A stretch of DNA of 48,462 bases from Spyradomonas excrementavium (GTDB lineage Bacteria; Cyanobacteriota; Vampirovibrionia; Gastranaerophilales; Gastranaerophilaceae). The translations under genes were made by a program, and so were the position numbers. Positions 16,269 through 22,690 of the stretch are shown piece by piece. The stretch lies in contig DVOA01000004.1 of NCBI GenBank assembly GCA_018714005.1, positions 1 through 48,462 on the forward strand. Direction: 5' to 3'. The notes beneath the pieces are model-generated. The model did not search any database and had not been told where the DNA came from. It was given only the letters and a program-made list of their open reading frames with translations. Positions within the stretch are counted from its first letter, which is position 1. Each line of letters starts with the position of its first letter.

Positions 16269-16494
16269 AGTATCTTGTTCTTTTGTCTATGAACCTTATG
16301 TCATAGTCGAGAATCTCTGCTATGAGCTTGATTTCTCTGTAGGGAATTGTTTCTTTTCTCAATTTTTGGGAAAGATTATTTAGAGAATATTTCTTGTTGA
16401 GCTTCTCAGACAAAAGCGATGCGACTTGTGTAAGCGTCAAATCCCTTTCCATGGCGAGAATTTTTATTTCATTGATAATAGATTTTTTATCCAT
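16267..16494 (-). CDS. Small XRE-like helix-turn-helix protein
   Basis: A 75-aa protein with a Cro/C1-type HTH pattern: helix RDLTLTQVASLLSEKLN, turn, then a recognition-like helix SLNNLSQKLRKETIPYREI, and a LIAEILDYDIRFID tail as in many short XRE regulators. It is A/T-rich and divergent from the 68-aa gene at 16585. The 90-bp region between them has palindromic ACAT...ATGT sequence that could be its operator. The position beside tRNA genes is typical of accessory DNA, but no integrase is present. Confidence 0.7.
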   Translation of the reverse strand: MDKKSIINEIKILAMERDLTLTQVASLLSEKLNKKYSLNNLSQKLRKETIPYREIKLIAEILDYDIRFIDKRTRY

Positions 16495-16526
16495 TATTAA
16501 ATAATAGCTAATTTTTTATATTTTTA

Positions 16527-16555
16527 TTGAAAAATACATGATATTATGTAATAAT
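16527..16555 (+). promoter_or_regulatory. Promoter for the 68-aa gene
   Basis: TTGAAA (16527-16532), 17-bp spacer, AATAAT (16550-16555). The spacer contains an ACAT-GATATT-ATGT palindrome, a possible operator for the divergent HTH protein. Confidence 0.45.
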
Positions 16556-16584
16556 ACATTTAAAAATTCAATAAAGGCGTTCAA

Positions 16585-16791
16585 ATGAAACAAAAATTCA
16601 TACAAAAATACCTGGAGCTTGAAATGGCGCTTTCCGACACGGAAGAAATGCTTAAGTTGTTGTTCAGCGCAATAAAATACGACGAGGAGAATGGTGTTAA
16701 GGGTTCGTATTCGTATCTTGTGGGCAAAATTGAAAAACGTAAGAAAAAAATAGATGAGTTTTTGGGGAGCTTATATACAACTTTGCACTAA
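16585..16791 (+). CDS. Small helical hypothetical protein, 68 aa
   Basis: Starts MKQKFIQKYLELEMALSDTE; mostly charged helix with KIEKRKKKIDEFLG near the end, suggesting a small coiled-coil or helical bundle. ATG after AAAGGCG. The last residues (LYTTLH and stop) are encoded by a dispersed repeat that begins near 16770 and recurs at 21002, so the original C-terminus may have been altered by repeat insertion. Divergent from the HTH gene; partner or target relationship is inference. No family recognised. Confidence 0.55.
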   Translation: MKQKFIQKYLELEMALSDTEEMLKLLFSAIKYDEENGVKGSYSYLVGKIEKRKKKIDEFLGSLYTTLH

Positions 16792-16968
16792 ATTTACATT
16801 CGCTCCCAATCCTATCCCTTCCCCGGCTCGGGGAAGGAGCAGTCGTTGCAATACGCAAGTATTGCGTACGAATGCAGATGGGGAGCGACACCAAACCATT
16901 TTGAAAACCTAAAATCACCATTTTTTCACAACTTTGCGGTGGGAACCGTTTCACTTTTCCCACCCTAC
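16770..16968 (+). repeat. Composite dispersed repeat X
   Basis: Three parts in order. First, a 27-nt A/T-rich start (16770-16796) shared with 21002-21028. Second, a family A module (16799-16888) with CCTTCCCC/GGGGAAGG hairpin and an inner GCAATAC-gcaa-GTATTGC hairpin. Third, a 35-nt end (16934-16968), identical to 21092-21126, that folds as GGTGGGAA/TTCCCACC. Copy Y at 21002-21126 has the same order but lacks most of the middle. It forms the left part of a 635-bp gene-free stretch (16792-17426). Confidence 0.75.
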
Positions 16969-16987
16969 GATTGAGCAACCTTAAAAT

Positions 16988-17073
16988 CGCTCCGGTCCCC
17001 GGCTCTCCCCGAGTTGGGGTGGGAGCAGTCGTAGAAATACGTCAGTATTTCGTACGAATGCGGATGGGGAGCG
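16988..17073 (+). repeat. Family A palindrome with covarying inner hairpin
   Basis: Outer ends CGCTCC and GGGGAGCG, hairpin around CTCCCCGAGTTGGGG, then GGGAGCAGTCGT, inner hairpin GAAATAC-gtca-GTATTTC (17034-17051), and ACGAATGCGGATGGGGAGCG. The matching inner hairpin at 16848-16865 differs by paired changes that keep the stem. Confidence 0.75.
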
Positions 17074-17137
17074 GCTTTTATAGTCTAAAATTTACTTTTT
17101 TGTCTTATTCGGTGTATAAATCTCGTTTTTTAGTATT

Positions 17138-17167
17138 TTGAAAATAAAATGTTTATGATAATATAAA
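17138..17167 (+). promoter_or_regulatory. Promoter of the tRNA-Val leader
   Basis: TTGAAA (17138-17143), 18-bp spacer, TATAAA (17162-17167); an overlapping TAATAT gives a shorter spacing. It ends where the first leader repeat begins, so all three repeat units would be in the transcript. Confidence 0.5.
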
Positions 17168-17426
17168 TTTGTAAGCGGAGCTTATAAATTTCCGATTCGT
17201 AGCGCAGCATGCGCTGCCAACTCGGTGAAAAATGAATAAAATATGGGCGGTTGGCGCCTTTGTAAGCGGAGCTTGCAAATTTCCGATTCGTAGCGCAGCA
17301 TGCGCTGCCAACTCGGTAAAAAATGAATAAAATATGGGCGGTTGGCGCCTTTGTGAGCGAAGCTTGCAAATTTCCGATTCGTAGCGCAGCATGCGCTGCC
17401 AACTCGGTGAAAATTGAATAAAATTC
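17168..17426 (+). repeat. Three tandem leader units of tRNA-Val, 91-bp period
   Basis: Copies of the tRNA-Val 5' end (GGGCGGTTGGCGC) start at 17245 and 17336, and the gene itself starts at 17427, giving a period of exactly 91 bp. Each unit has a TTTGYAAGC/GCTTGCAAA hairpin, an AGCGCA-gca-TGCGCT hairpin and ATGCGCTGCCAACT. That last piece (17391-17404 in the final unit) pairs with the tRNA D-arm at 17440-17453 over 14 positions with one G-U. The first unit lacks a tRNA copy at its left and abuts the promoter. Confidence 0.9.
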
Positions 17427-17502
17427 GGGCGGTTGGCGCAGTTGGTAGCGCATCACATTGACATTGTGGGGGTCGCTGGTTCGAGTCCAGTACCGCCCAC
17501 CA
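17427..17502 (+). tRNA. tRNA-Val (anticodon GAC), CCA encoded
   Basis: Acceptor GGGCGGT/ACCGCCC, D-arm GCGC-AGTTGGTA-GCGC, anticodon arm TCACA-TTGACAT-TGTGG (GAC), T-arm GCTGG-TTCGAGT-CCAGT, discriminator A, encoded CCA 17500-17502. Two partial copies of its 5' end lie in tandem upstream. Confidence 0.96.
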
Positions 17503-17505
17503 CTT

Positions 17506-17530
17506 AAAAGGAGGCTTAATAGCCTCTTTT
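17506..17530 (+). terminator. Intrinsic terminator after tRNA-Val
   Basis: AAAAGGAGGCT-TAAT-AGCCTCTTTT stem with a single bulge and a T-run. Confidence 0.8.
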
Positions 17531-17580
17531 GTATTTCTTTACGGACTGAGCACTTTGCTTTTGTACGTTTTTGTTTTTAA

Positions 17581-18792
17581 TCACCCCAATTTTATCTTAT
17601 TCCCGCTCATATACCTGATTTTTCCAGTTACCGGACGATCTGCAAAGGCGCGGTCATGGAGCGCGGCGATTGACCAGAGTATCCCGGCGTAACCGTTTGC
17701 GGACGGGGCGTCAAGGGCGTATTTGTCGTTTAAGTAAATTGAAATTTCCAGCGCTTCTTCCGGAGTTTTTGACCATTCGAGCATTTTTTTAGCCCAGTAC
17801 ATCCTCAAATAACCGTGAATTTTGCCTGTTTCCAACAGCTGGAGCTGCGCGTAATTCCAGAGCTTATCATGGGTTTTTGCCTGTTCAAACTCTTCCTTTG
17901 TGTAAAGAAACTGCCGAAAATCCCATCTGTGCGCGGCAAGCGACGCCTTTGCCCAGCCGGGAACGCATTCAAAGGACTTGAAATCCGTGCAATAAAGGCA
18001 AAAATTCTCCGACAATTCACCGCGCACAATAAGCTCCTCAAGAAATGTTTCTTTGTTCTCATTTGAGGCATTGGATTTGATAACTTCCAGCGCCGCACGC
18101 TGCGCGGACAAATAACCGTCTTTCAGGTACTTTGAAAGGTGCGAAGTAACATCGTTTTCGGGGTTGTTTTTGTATTCGGCGTACAAATCGAGCTTTGTTT
18201 CGATAAAATCTCTTAAAGCCAGTGCTGCTTCGGTTTCAGGAACGTCGTAGGAGGGAAATTCGTTCAAAAAGCCCGCAATATCAGCATAGATTTTTCTTCT
18301 GAAAGTTGCAGCGTTATATTCCTGCTTTCCGGACGCATAGCGGGCCGGCACAATGTTGTGCGAATCGACTTCAAAAATCTTGCAATCAAAGCTTTTTAAA
18401 TAATTTTTCGGCAAAATCGGGTTAAAATCCGTCACAATCGCCCCCGCTTCCATCCCGTCAGTATCTTCCCGAATTTCAAAATCATAGTTTTTAAACGCCT
18501 GCTCAAGCTCTTTCAGGCGTGCATTGTAAAAGTCAATTTTCAAGCGGGTTTCAAATTTTTTTCGCAAATGAACGATTTTCAGATTTTTATTGAGCTCCTG
18601 CGCTTTTTGGCGGGCAAAATTGAGCGAAAAATTGTCGCACAGCCGCATTTCTCTTTCGATAAAGTAAATCAAGCTGCCGTTTTTCACGGGTTTTTTATTA
18701 ACTTCAAAAATTCTCTCCCTGCGCGGGATTTCTTCGACTTCAAACCTTGCGGGGAGATAATTAAGCATTGTGTTTTTGACGATTCTTTGCAT
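17581..18792 (-). CDS. phrB: Class II CPD photolyase
   Basis: A 403-aa flavoprotein of the photolyase/cryptochrome superfamily that uses blue light and FADH- to split cyclobutane pyrimidine dimers. Class II hallmarks: EVDSHNIVPARYAS, ELIVRGELSENFC, THDKLWNYAQLQLLETGKIH, GYLRMYWAKKMLEWS, YLNDKYALDAPSANGYAG and a C-terminal DRPVTGKIRYMS. The N-terminal antenna domain is present (SLIYFIEREMRLCDN). Length is slightly short but normal. The start is uncertain: ATG 18792 has little ribosome site and a second Met lies 8 residues on. Two hairpins separate it from the HEAT-like gene upstream. Light-dependent repair is unexpected if this is a gut-associated lineage. Confidence 0.92.
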   Translation of the reverse strand: MQRIVKNTMLNYLPARFEVEEIPRRERIFEVNKKPVKNGSLIYFIEREMRLCDNFSLNFARQKAQELNKNLKIVHLRKKFETRLKIDFYNARLKELEQAFKNYDFEIREDTDGMEAGAIVTDFNPILPKNYLKSFDCKIFEVDSHNIVPARYASGKQEYNAATFRRKIYADIAGFLNEFPSYDVPETEAALALRDFIETKLDLYAEYKNNPENDVTSHLSKYLKDGYLSAQRAALEVIKSNASNENKETFLEELIVRGELSENFCLYCTDFKSFECVPGWAKASLAAHRWDFRQFLYTKEEFEQAKTHDKLWNYAQLQLLETGKIHGYLRMYWAKKMLEWSKTPEEALEISIYLNDKYALDAPSANGYAGILWSIAALHDRAFADRPVTGKIRYMSGNKIKLG

Positions 18793-18860
18793 TTTATCAG
18801 GATAAAACCCGCAAAGGAATTTTTAAATGCGCATTCGGGCGGTTTTTTCGGGGCAGATTT

Positions 18861-18949
18861 GAGTTCCCACCGCCGCTGATAGCGGGAACGGGTTGAAAAA
18901 GTGAGCCCTGGGCGGTTTGCGCGGGCGAATCGACCAGGGCGCTAGATTA
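18861..18949. repeat. Two palindromes, including family C copy
   Basis: First, GTTCCC...GGGAAC with inner CCGCT-gat-AGCGG (18863-18889 region). Second, family C: arms 18905-18919 and 18926-18940 (GCCCTGGGCGGTTTG and CGAATCGACCAGGGC) pair with wobbles, preceded by AAAAAGTGA and followed by CTAGATTAG. Family C recurs at 43537-43628 with an added inner hairpin. The terminal CTAGATTAG supplies the stop codon of the minus-strand gene at 18942. Confidence 0.75.
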
Positions 18950-19640
18950 GTTTGCGTCTTACAAAATAATTTTCGTCATTTTTAAGCGAATTTCTTAGAT
19001 TTTGCGGTGTTTTCGGGAAAACAGCAACAAGCCCTGCACATTTTTCGCGTATAGTGTAGTCGTCAAAGTCAAAAGTCCTGTTAATAAGCTCCAAAATGGC
19101 TTTTTCGTCCTCAAAATACCCGAGGCCGGCGACTGCTTCAAGATACCAGAAGATTTTGAAAACTTTTCTTGAATAAATATAGCCGGATTTTCTGCGGTTC
19201 ATTGTTTTTGCGTCTTCAATGATTTCGAGTGCGCGTTTTATGAGATTTTTGAAGAAAAATTTCTTGTTTTCAATAAAAGGCAGAATTTCTATGATGTGCC
19301 TGCAAATATTAGGGTTTATGTCGATAACAGCGTCCAAAAAGGTCAGAAGAATTTTTTCTGTACGGAAAAAAGCGGAATTTTCGGGCATTTTCATAAGTTC
19401 GTTAATTTTTATCGCTGCAGCTTCGCGAATAATGCCGTGGTGATTGGTCAGATTAAATACGAGCAAATCCGCCTCGTCTTGCGACCGGATTTCTTTAAGT
19501 TTCAGGAGGCAGATTTGTTTTTCAAGGTCATTTTCTGTTTTTATTATCTCAATCAGCTCCGAATGCGAAAAATCCCGCTCGCAAAGGAGGCAGGCTGTTT
19601 CGGTATTTTTCAGTATGTCGTGAAAATTGTTCATTGCCAT
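18942..19640 (-). CDS. HEAT-repeat-like hypothetical protein
   Basis: About 232 aa from ATG 19640, which has GGGAG 5 nt upstream; a TTG at 19652 is a poorer alternative. The sequence is all helical with paired helices typical of HEAT/ARM scaffolds (EKQICLLKLKEIRSQDEADL, LTNHHGIIREAAAIKINELM, ENKKFFFKNLIKRALEII, and a final REKCAGLVAVFPKTPQNLR). No catalytic motif. Such proteins usually bind other proteins. Its last codons lie in a dispersed palindrome. Function unknown. Confidence 0.7.
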   Translation of the reverse strand: MAMNNFHDILKNTETACLLCERDFSHSELIEIIKTENDLEKQICLLKLKEIRSQDEADLLVFNLTNHHGIIREAAAIKINELMKMPENSAFFRTEKILLTFLDAVIDINPNICRHIIEILPFIENKKFFFKNLIKRALEIIEDAKTMNRRKSGYIYSRKVFKIFWYLEAVAGLGYFEDEKAILELINRTFDFDDYTIREKCAGLVAVFPKTPQNLRNSLKNDENYFVRRKLI

Positions 19641-19774
19641 ATCTACTCCCAATTAATATAGCACAATCGGTGATTAAAAATCCCAAAATTCGGTTTATTT
19701 TTATACTGTTATTGGATATGTGCAATTACAAACGCTCAAGCAAATAAAGGATATGCACAAAAGAGTTTAGCGAT

Positions 19775-19780
19775 TATAAT
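19775..19780 (+). promoter_or_regulatory. -10 TATAAT of the 54-aa gene
   Basis: A perfect TATAAT ends one base before the ATG at 19781. Transcription would then start downstream of that ATG, which supports the GTG at 19802 as the true start. The -35 region is weak. Confidence 0.5.
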
Positions 19781-19801
19781 ATGCAACGAAAGGAATATAA
19801 C

Positions 19802-19966
19802 GTGAGAGAATTAATGAATTTTGTAAAAGAGCTCTTTATTCCCCGGCTCAACAACGACGGCGTAGGGCTTTCCGGCCTGAAAAGACGTCCTGCGCCAATC
19901 AGAAAAATCAATAAAAAACGTCCGAATAAAGAAATTAAGCTTTCCGATTTGATGAGAAGAGCATAA
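19802..19966 (+). CDS. Small basic protein, 54 aa
   Basis: GTG start at 19802 with AAAGGAA about 8 nt upstream. The protein has a helix MRELMNFVKELFIPRLNN, a GLSGLKRRPAPIRKINKKRP basic linker, and KEIKLSDLMRRA. An ATG at 19781 in the same frame adds 7 residues but abuts the -10 box. It converges on the ABC ATPase gene, 2 bp apart. No family recognised; the basic tail is compatible with nucleic-acid or ribosome binding, as guesswork. Confidence 0.55.
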   Translation: MRELMNFVKELFIPRLNNDGVGLSGLKRRPAPIRKINKKRPNKEIKLSDLMRRA

Positions 19967-19968
19967 AC

Positions 19969-20940
19969 TCATTCCGCCATATCGTATAAATGACATTTTG
20001 CAAAATGCGTGCTTGAAAACTCTATATTTTCGGGCGCAATTTTGCTGCAAATCTCCATGACTTTGGGGCACCTTGTGTGGAATTTGCAAGCACAGGGAGG
20101 GTTTTTCGGGGAGGGCAAATCGCCTTCAAGGCGGATAAAATCCGCATTATGTTCTTTTGCAACCGACGGAACCGCTGATATCAGCGCTTCTGTGTAAGGA
20201 TGTTTCGGATTTTTGAAGATTTCTTCCGCTTCGCCCAGCTCAACAACATTTCCGAGGTACATCACCGCAATTCTGTCGGAAATATACTTCACAACCCCTA
20301 AATCATGCGACACAAAAAGGATTGTCAGGTTCAGTTTTTCTTTTAATTCGAGCAAAAGTTTTATAATTTGTGCCTGAATGCTTACATCCAGCGCGCTTAC
20401 GGGCTCATCCGCAACCAGGAATTCCGGCTCAAGAACCAGTGCACGCGCAATTGCGATTCTCTGGCGTTGTCCTCCGGAAAATTCATGCGGATATCGCCGC
20501 AAAACTTCTTCATCGAGCCCTGTCAGAGAAAGAATTTTGAAGATTCTTTCTTTTATTGTCTTTTTCTCCCTTATTCCGTGCACAACAAGGGGTTCTCTGA
20601 GAATATCGAACACTGTCATCCTCGGGTCGAGGCTTGAATACGGGTTTTGAAAAATCATCTGGGCCTTTTTCCGGAAATTTTTCAGCCCTTTTCTGTCCAT
20701 ATTGAGAATATTTTTGCTCTCATAAATCACTTCGCCCTCAGGCTCAATCAGCCTTAAAACTGATTTTCCGAGCGTTGATTTTCCGCAGCCGGATTCTCCG
20801 ACAAGCCCGAGAATCTCGCCTTTGTAGATATCAAGATTAATATTATCCAATGCGTGGATAAATTCTTTAGAATTATTCAAAAACCCCGAACAAACAGGAT
20901 AATTCATAAAAAGTTTTTTTATTTCTACGAGTTTTTGCAT
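19969..20940 (-). CDS. oppF: Oligopeptide/dipeptide ABC transporter ATP-binding protein
   Basis: A 323-aa ATPase of the OppF/DppF type. Walker A GESGCGKST, Q-loop MIFQNPYSSLDP, signature FSGGQRQRIAIARAL, Walker B LVADEPVSALD, the switch His in VSHDLG, and the family-specific C-terminal extension with PCACKFHTRCP and HFAKCHL cysteines that can hold an iron-sulfur or metal site. Known role: energises peptide import with two permeases, a binding protein and a second ATPase. None of these are in the window, so this gene is an orphan here; nickel or peptide specificity cannot be told. Could equally be named dppF. Confidence 0.9.
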   Translation of the reverse strand: MQKLVEIKKLFMNYPVCSGFLNNSKEFIHALDNINLDIYKGEILGLVGESGCGKSTLGKSVLRLIEPEGEVIYESKNILNMDRKGLKNFRKKAQMIFQNPYSSLDPRMTVFDILREPLVVHGIREKKTIKERIFKILSLTGLDEEVLRRYPHEFSGGQRQRIAIARALVLEPEFLVADEPVSALDVSIQAQIIKLLLELKEKLNLTILFVSHDLGVVKYISDRIAVMYLGNVVELGEAEEIFKNPKHPYTEALISAVPSVAKEHNADFIRLEGDLPSPKNPPCACKFHTRCPKVMEICSKIAPENIEFSSTHFAKCHLYDMAE

Positions 20941-21001
20941 AAATTAATTATATAGCATGCGCGCTTAAAAACATATAAACATCAAGGCTATTTTTTAGGG
21001 A

Positions 21002-21126
21002 CTTATATATAACTTTACACTAAATTTATTAACTTCCATCATTCCTTCCCAAACCTGGGGAAGGAGCAGTCGTTGCAATACGTTAGTAATCTTGCGGTGG
21101 GAACCGTTTCACTTTTCCCACCCTAC
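21002..21126 (+). repeat. Composite dispersed repeat Y (short form)
   Basis: Begins with a 27-nt stretch nearly identical to 16770-16796 (21002-21028), then a degraded family A CCTTCCC/GGGGAAGG hairpin and GGAGCAGTCGTTGCAATACG, then the 35-nt end (21092-21126) identical to 16934-16968. It lacks the closing half of the inner hairpin and the spacer found in X. The gap 20941-21272 is filled mostly by this and the next repeats. Confidence 0.75.
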
Positions 21127-21137
21127 AATTTTTGTCA

Positions 21138-21212
21138 CCCTGAACTTGATTCAGGGCCGCAAGGGCGGTGATTAACGACTTCAATCTGGCGATTCCGAAA
21201 CAAGTTCGGAAT
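21138..21212. repeat. Two Gln/TTG-type intergenic hairpins
   Basis: CCCTGAACTTGATTCAGGG (21138-21156) and ATTCCGAAACAAGTTCGGAAT (21192-21212, opposite orientation) are palindromes preceded or followed by GTCA/TGAC. Similar short repeats are scattered in many bacterial genomes. A C9T7 homopolymer tract follows at about 21259-21274, next to the stop codon of the Memo-like gene. Confidence 0.7.
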
Positions 21213-21272
21213 GACGGCACGCTTTTCGTCACCCAGCAATTAAACAATCTCAAAATCTCCCCCCCCCTTTTT

Positions 21273-22571
21273 TTACCCGTCTATCGTAACAACCTTGAAT
21301 TGATATGCCTCAAAAGCCGACGGAGATGGGTTTTCATCAATTCCGGCTTCTTTTAAAAGTGCATTTATAAATCCCTTTTTGTCGGGGTATTCTTTCCACA
21401 TGCAGGGCAAAAATGCGGCCTGTGTTTCATTATTGCGGATGATTATGCCGGAGGATTCGTTTATTTTTTCAGCAAGGTCGTTGAGGCTTGCAAAAGGTAT
21501 CATCTGCGGGCGTGAAAGTATGCAGATTTCGAGTTTCATTCTGTCGATTTCATCGGAAAAAACCGGTGTTTTGGTCTTGAAAGCTGCATTGTAAGCATTG
21601 AACGCCAAATCGTCTTTCAGGGGCTTAACTGCGAAAGCGCTTCCTGCGCGCCCTCTGAGTTCTCCGTCCACAAAAACAGTTATATATGTGCCCCAGAATG
21701 TATCAAATACCGGTGCAAGTTTTTCAATATCGGCATTTACCGGCATGCTGAATTCGAGCCCTGAAATTATGCTGTTTCTGCAAATTGTTAAAATTGTGTC
21801 AGAAAACTCATCTTTTAAGAAATTCGGGATGGATTTTTCGACAACAATCCAGCTTCCGTACCCCTCTTTTCCGGTGTCCGGGTTCGGCGGGTCAATATCT
21901 GTGCGGATTAGAGAGTATCCCTTTTCTGATTTTGGGGCATTTTCAGATGAAGAGGCAAGAATTGCTTTTCTCTCTATTTCGGAGGCTGCGGTATCATCCA
22001 TTTTTTGTGCGTCCTCAAGTGAATCAAAATGCGCTAGGTCCGACGCCAGTATGAACCCTATTTTTTCATTGACAAAATATTTGTCCATAATTGCTGTAAC
22101 TTTTTTGAAATTGTGGCTGCCGTAGGAGATTGGTACGATTTTTGCGTCGGGCAGAATCGTTTGTACAAGAGGAATTTGGATATCTATGCTGTGTTCGTTT
22201 TCAAAAACCCTGTCATTGCATTCCGCATCAAAATTTTCAACTAAATCCTGATTAAAAGATTTGTCAATTATTGCCTCCCCGAGCGGCGTTTCCCAGGCGT
22301 CATAGCAGGACAGGGCAATCCCGAAAAAGACTATATAATGCGCGGGCGCCATTATAAAAACCGTTTCTATGCCTTTATCGAGGTACTGTATGGCATTCAT
22401 TGCTGTTTTTCCCGAGTCCCTGTAAGAATCGTGGGGGACAATCACCGAGCGCGTTTTGGCATTGTACTCCGTGGGAATGCTCATTATAAGATTTTTAATT
22501 TCTTTTTCGAGCTTCTCCTTGTTGTCTGGAAAATAGCTGTTTTTGAGCGTGAACGGTCTTATATTTGTCAT
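21273..22571 (-). CDS. Memo-like (AmmeMemoRadiSam B) and AMMECR1-like (A) fusion protein
   Basis: A 432-aa two-domain protein. Residues 1-215: Memo fold (VIVPHDSYRDSGKTA, IMAPAHYIVFFGIALSCYDA, TPLGEA, EHSIDIQIPLVQ, ASDLAHFDS). Residues 230-432: AMMECR1 (FWGTYITVFVDGELRGRAGSAF, then FLPCMWKEYPDKKGFINALL near 385). These two domains occur with a radical SAM protein in the AmmeMemoRadiSam system, sometimes fused. Two signatures are altered: the usual PHAGY is PHDSY, and the AMMECR1 core LRGCIG is LRGRAG. No radical SAM gene lies nearby. Biochemical role unknown. ATG at 22571 has no strong ribosome site. Confidence 0.82.
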   Translation of the reverse strand: MTNIRPFTLKNSYFPDNKEKLEKEIKNLIMSIPTEYNAKTRSVIVPHDSYRDSGKTAMNAIQYLDKGIETVFIMAPAHYIVFFGIALSCYDAWETPLGEAIIDKSFNQDLVENFDAECNDRVFENEHSIDIQIPLVQTILPDAKIVPISYGSHNFKKVTAIMDKYFVNEKIGFILASDLAHFDSLEDAQKMDDTAASEIERKAILASSSENAPKSEKGYSLIRTDIDPPNPDTGKEGYGSWIVVEKSIPNFLKDEFSDTILTICRNSIISGLEFSMPVNADIEKLAPVFDTFWGTYITVFVDGELRGRAGSAFAVKPLKDDLAFNAYNAAFKTKTPVFSDEIDRMKLEICILSRPQMIPFASLNDLAEKINESSGIIIRNNETQAAFLPCMWKEYPDKKGFINALLKEAGIDENPSPSAFEAYQFKVVTIDG

Positions 22572-22690
22572 TATAATTTCTCACTTTTGTACGCAAAATT
22601 ATTATATCGCCCTGTAAAATTCGCAATAATGCCCGATTAGGGGATAAAGGGGGCAATATTTATGCTATTATTTTTCCGGTGGAGGAATTT

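Noticed and set aside
17245..17258. tRNA-Val 5'-end copy as a pseudo-tRNA gene
   Set aside because: Only the first 13-14 nt match; no cloverleaf can form, so it is a partial duplication, not a tRNA pseudogene.
17154..17426. CRISPR array
   Set aside because: Three near-identical 91-bp units with no variable spacers and no cas genes.
17130..17456. Overlapping minus-strand open frames of 79-108 residues with repeated segments
   Set aside because: They are created by the 91-bp tandem tRNA-Val leader units; no ribosome site and they run through a promoter and tRNA.
21259..21274. C9T7 tract as phase-variable switch for the Memo-like gene
   Set aside because: It lies outside the coding sequence at the stop codon, so slippage would not shift the frame.
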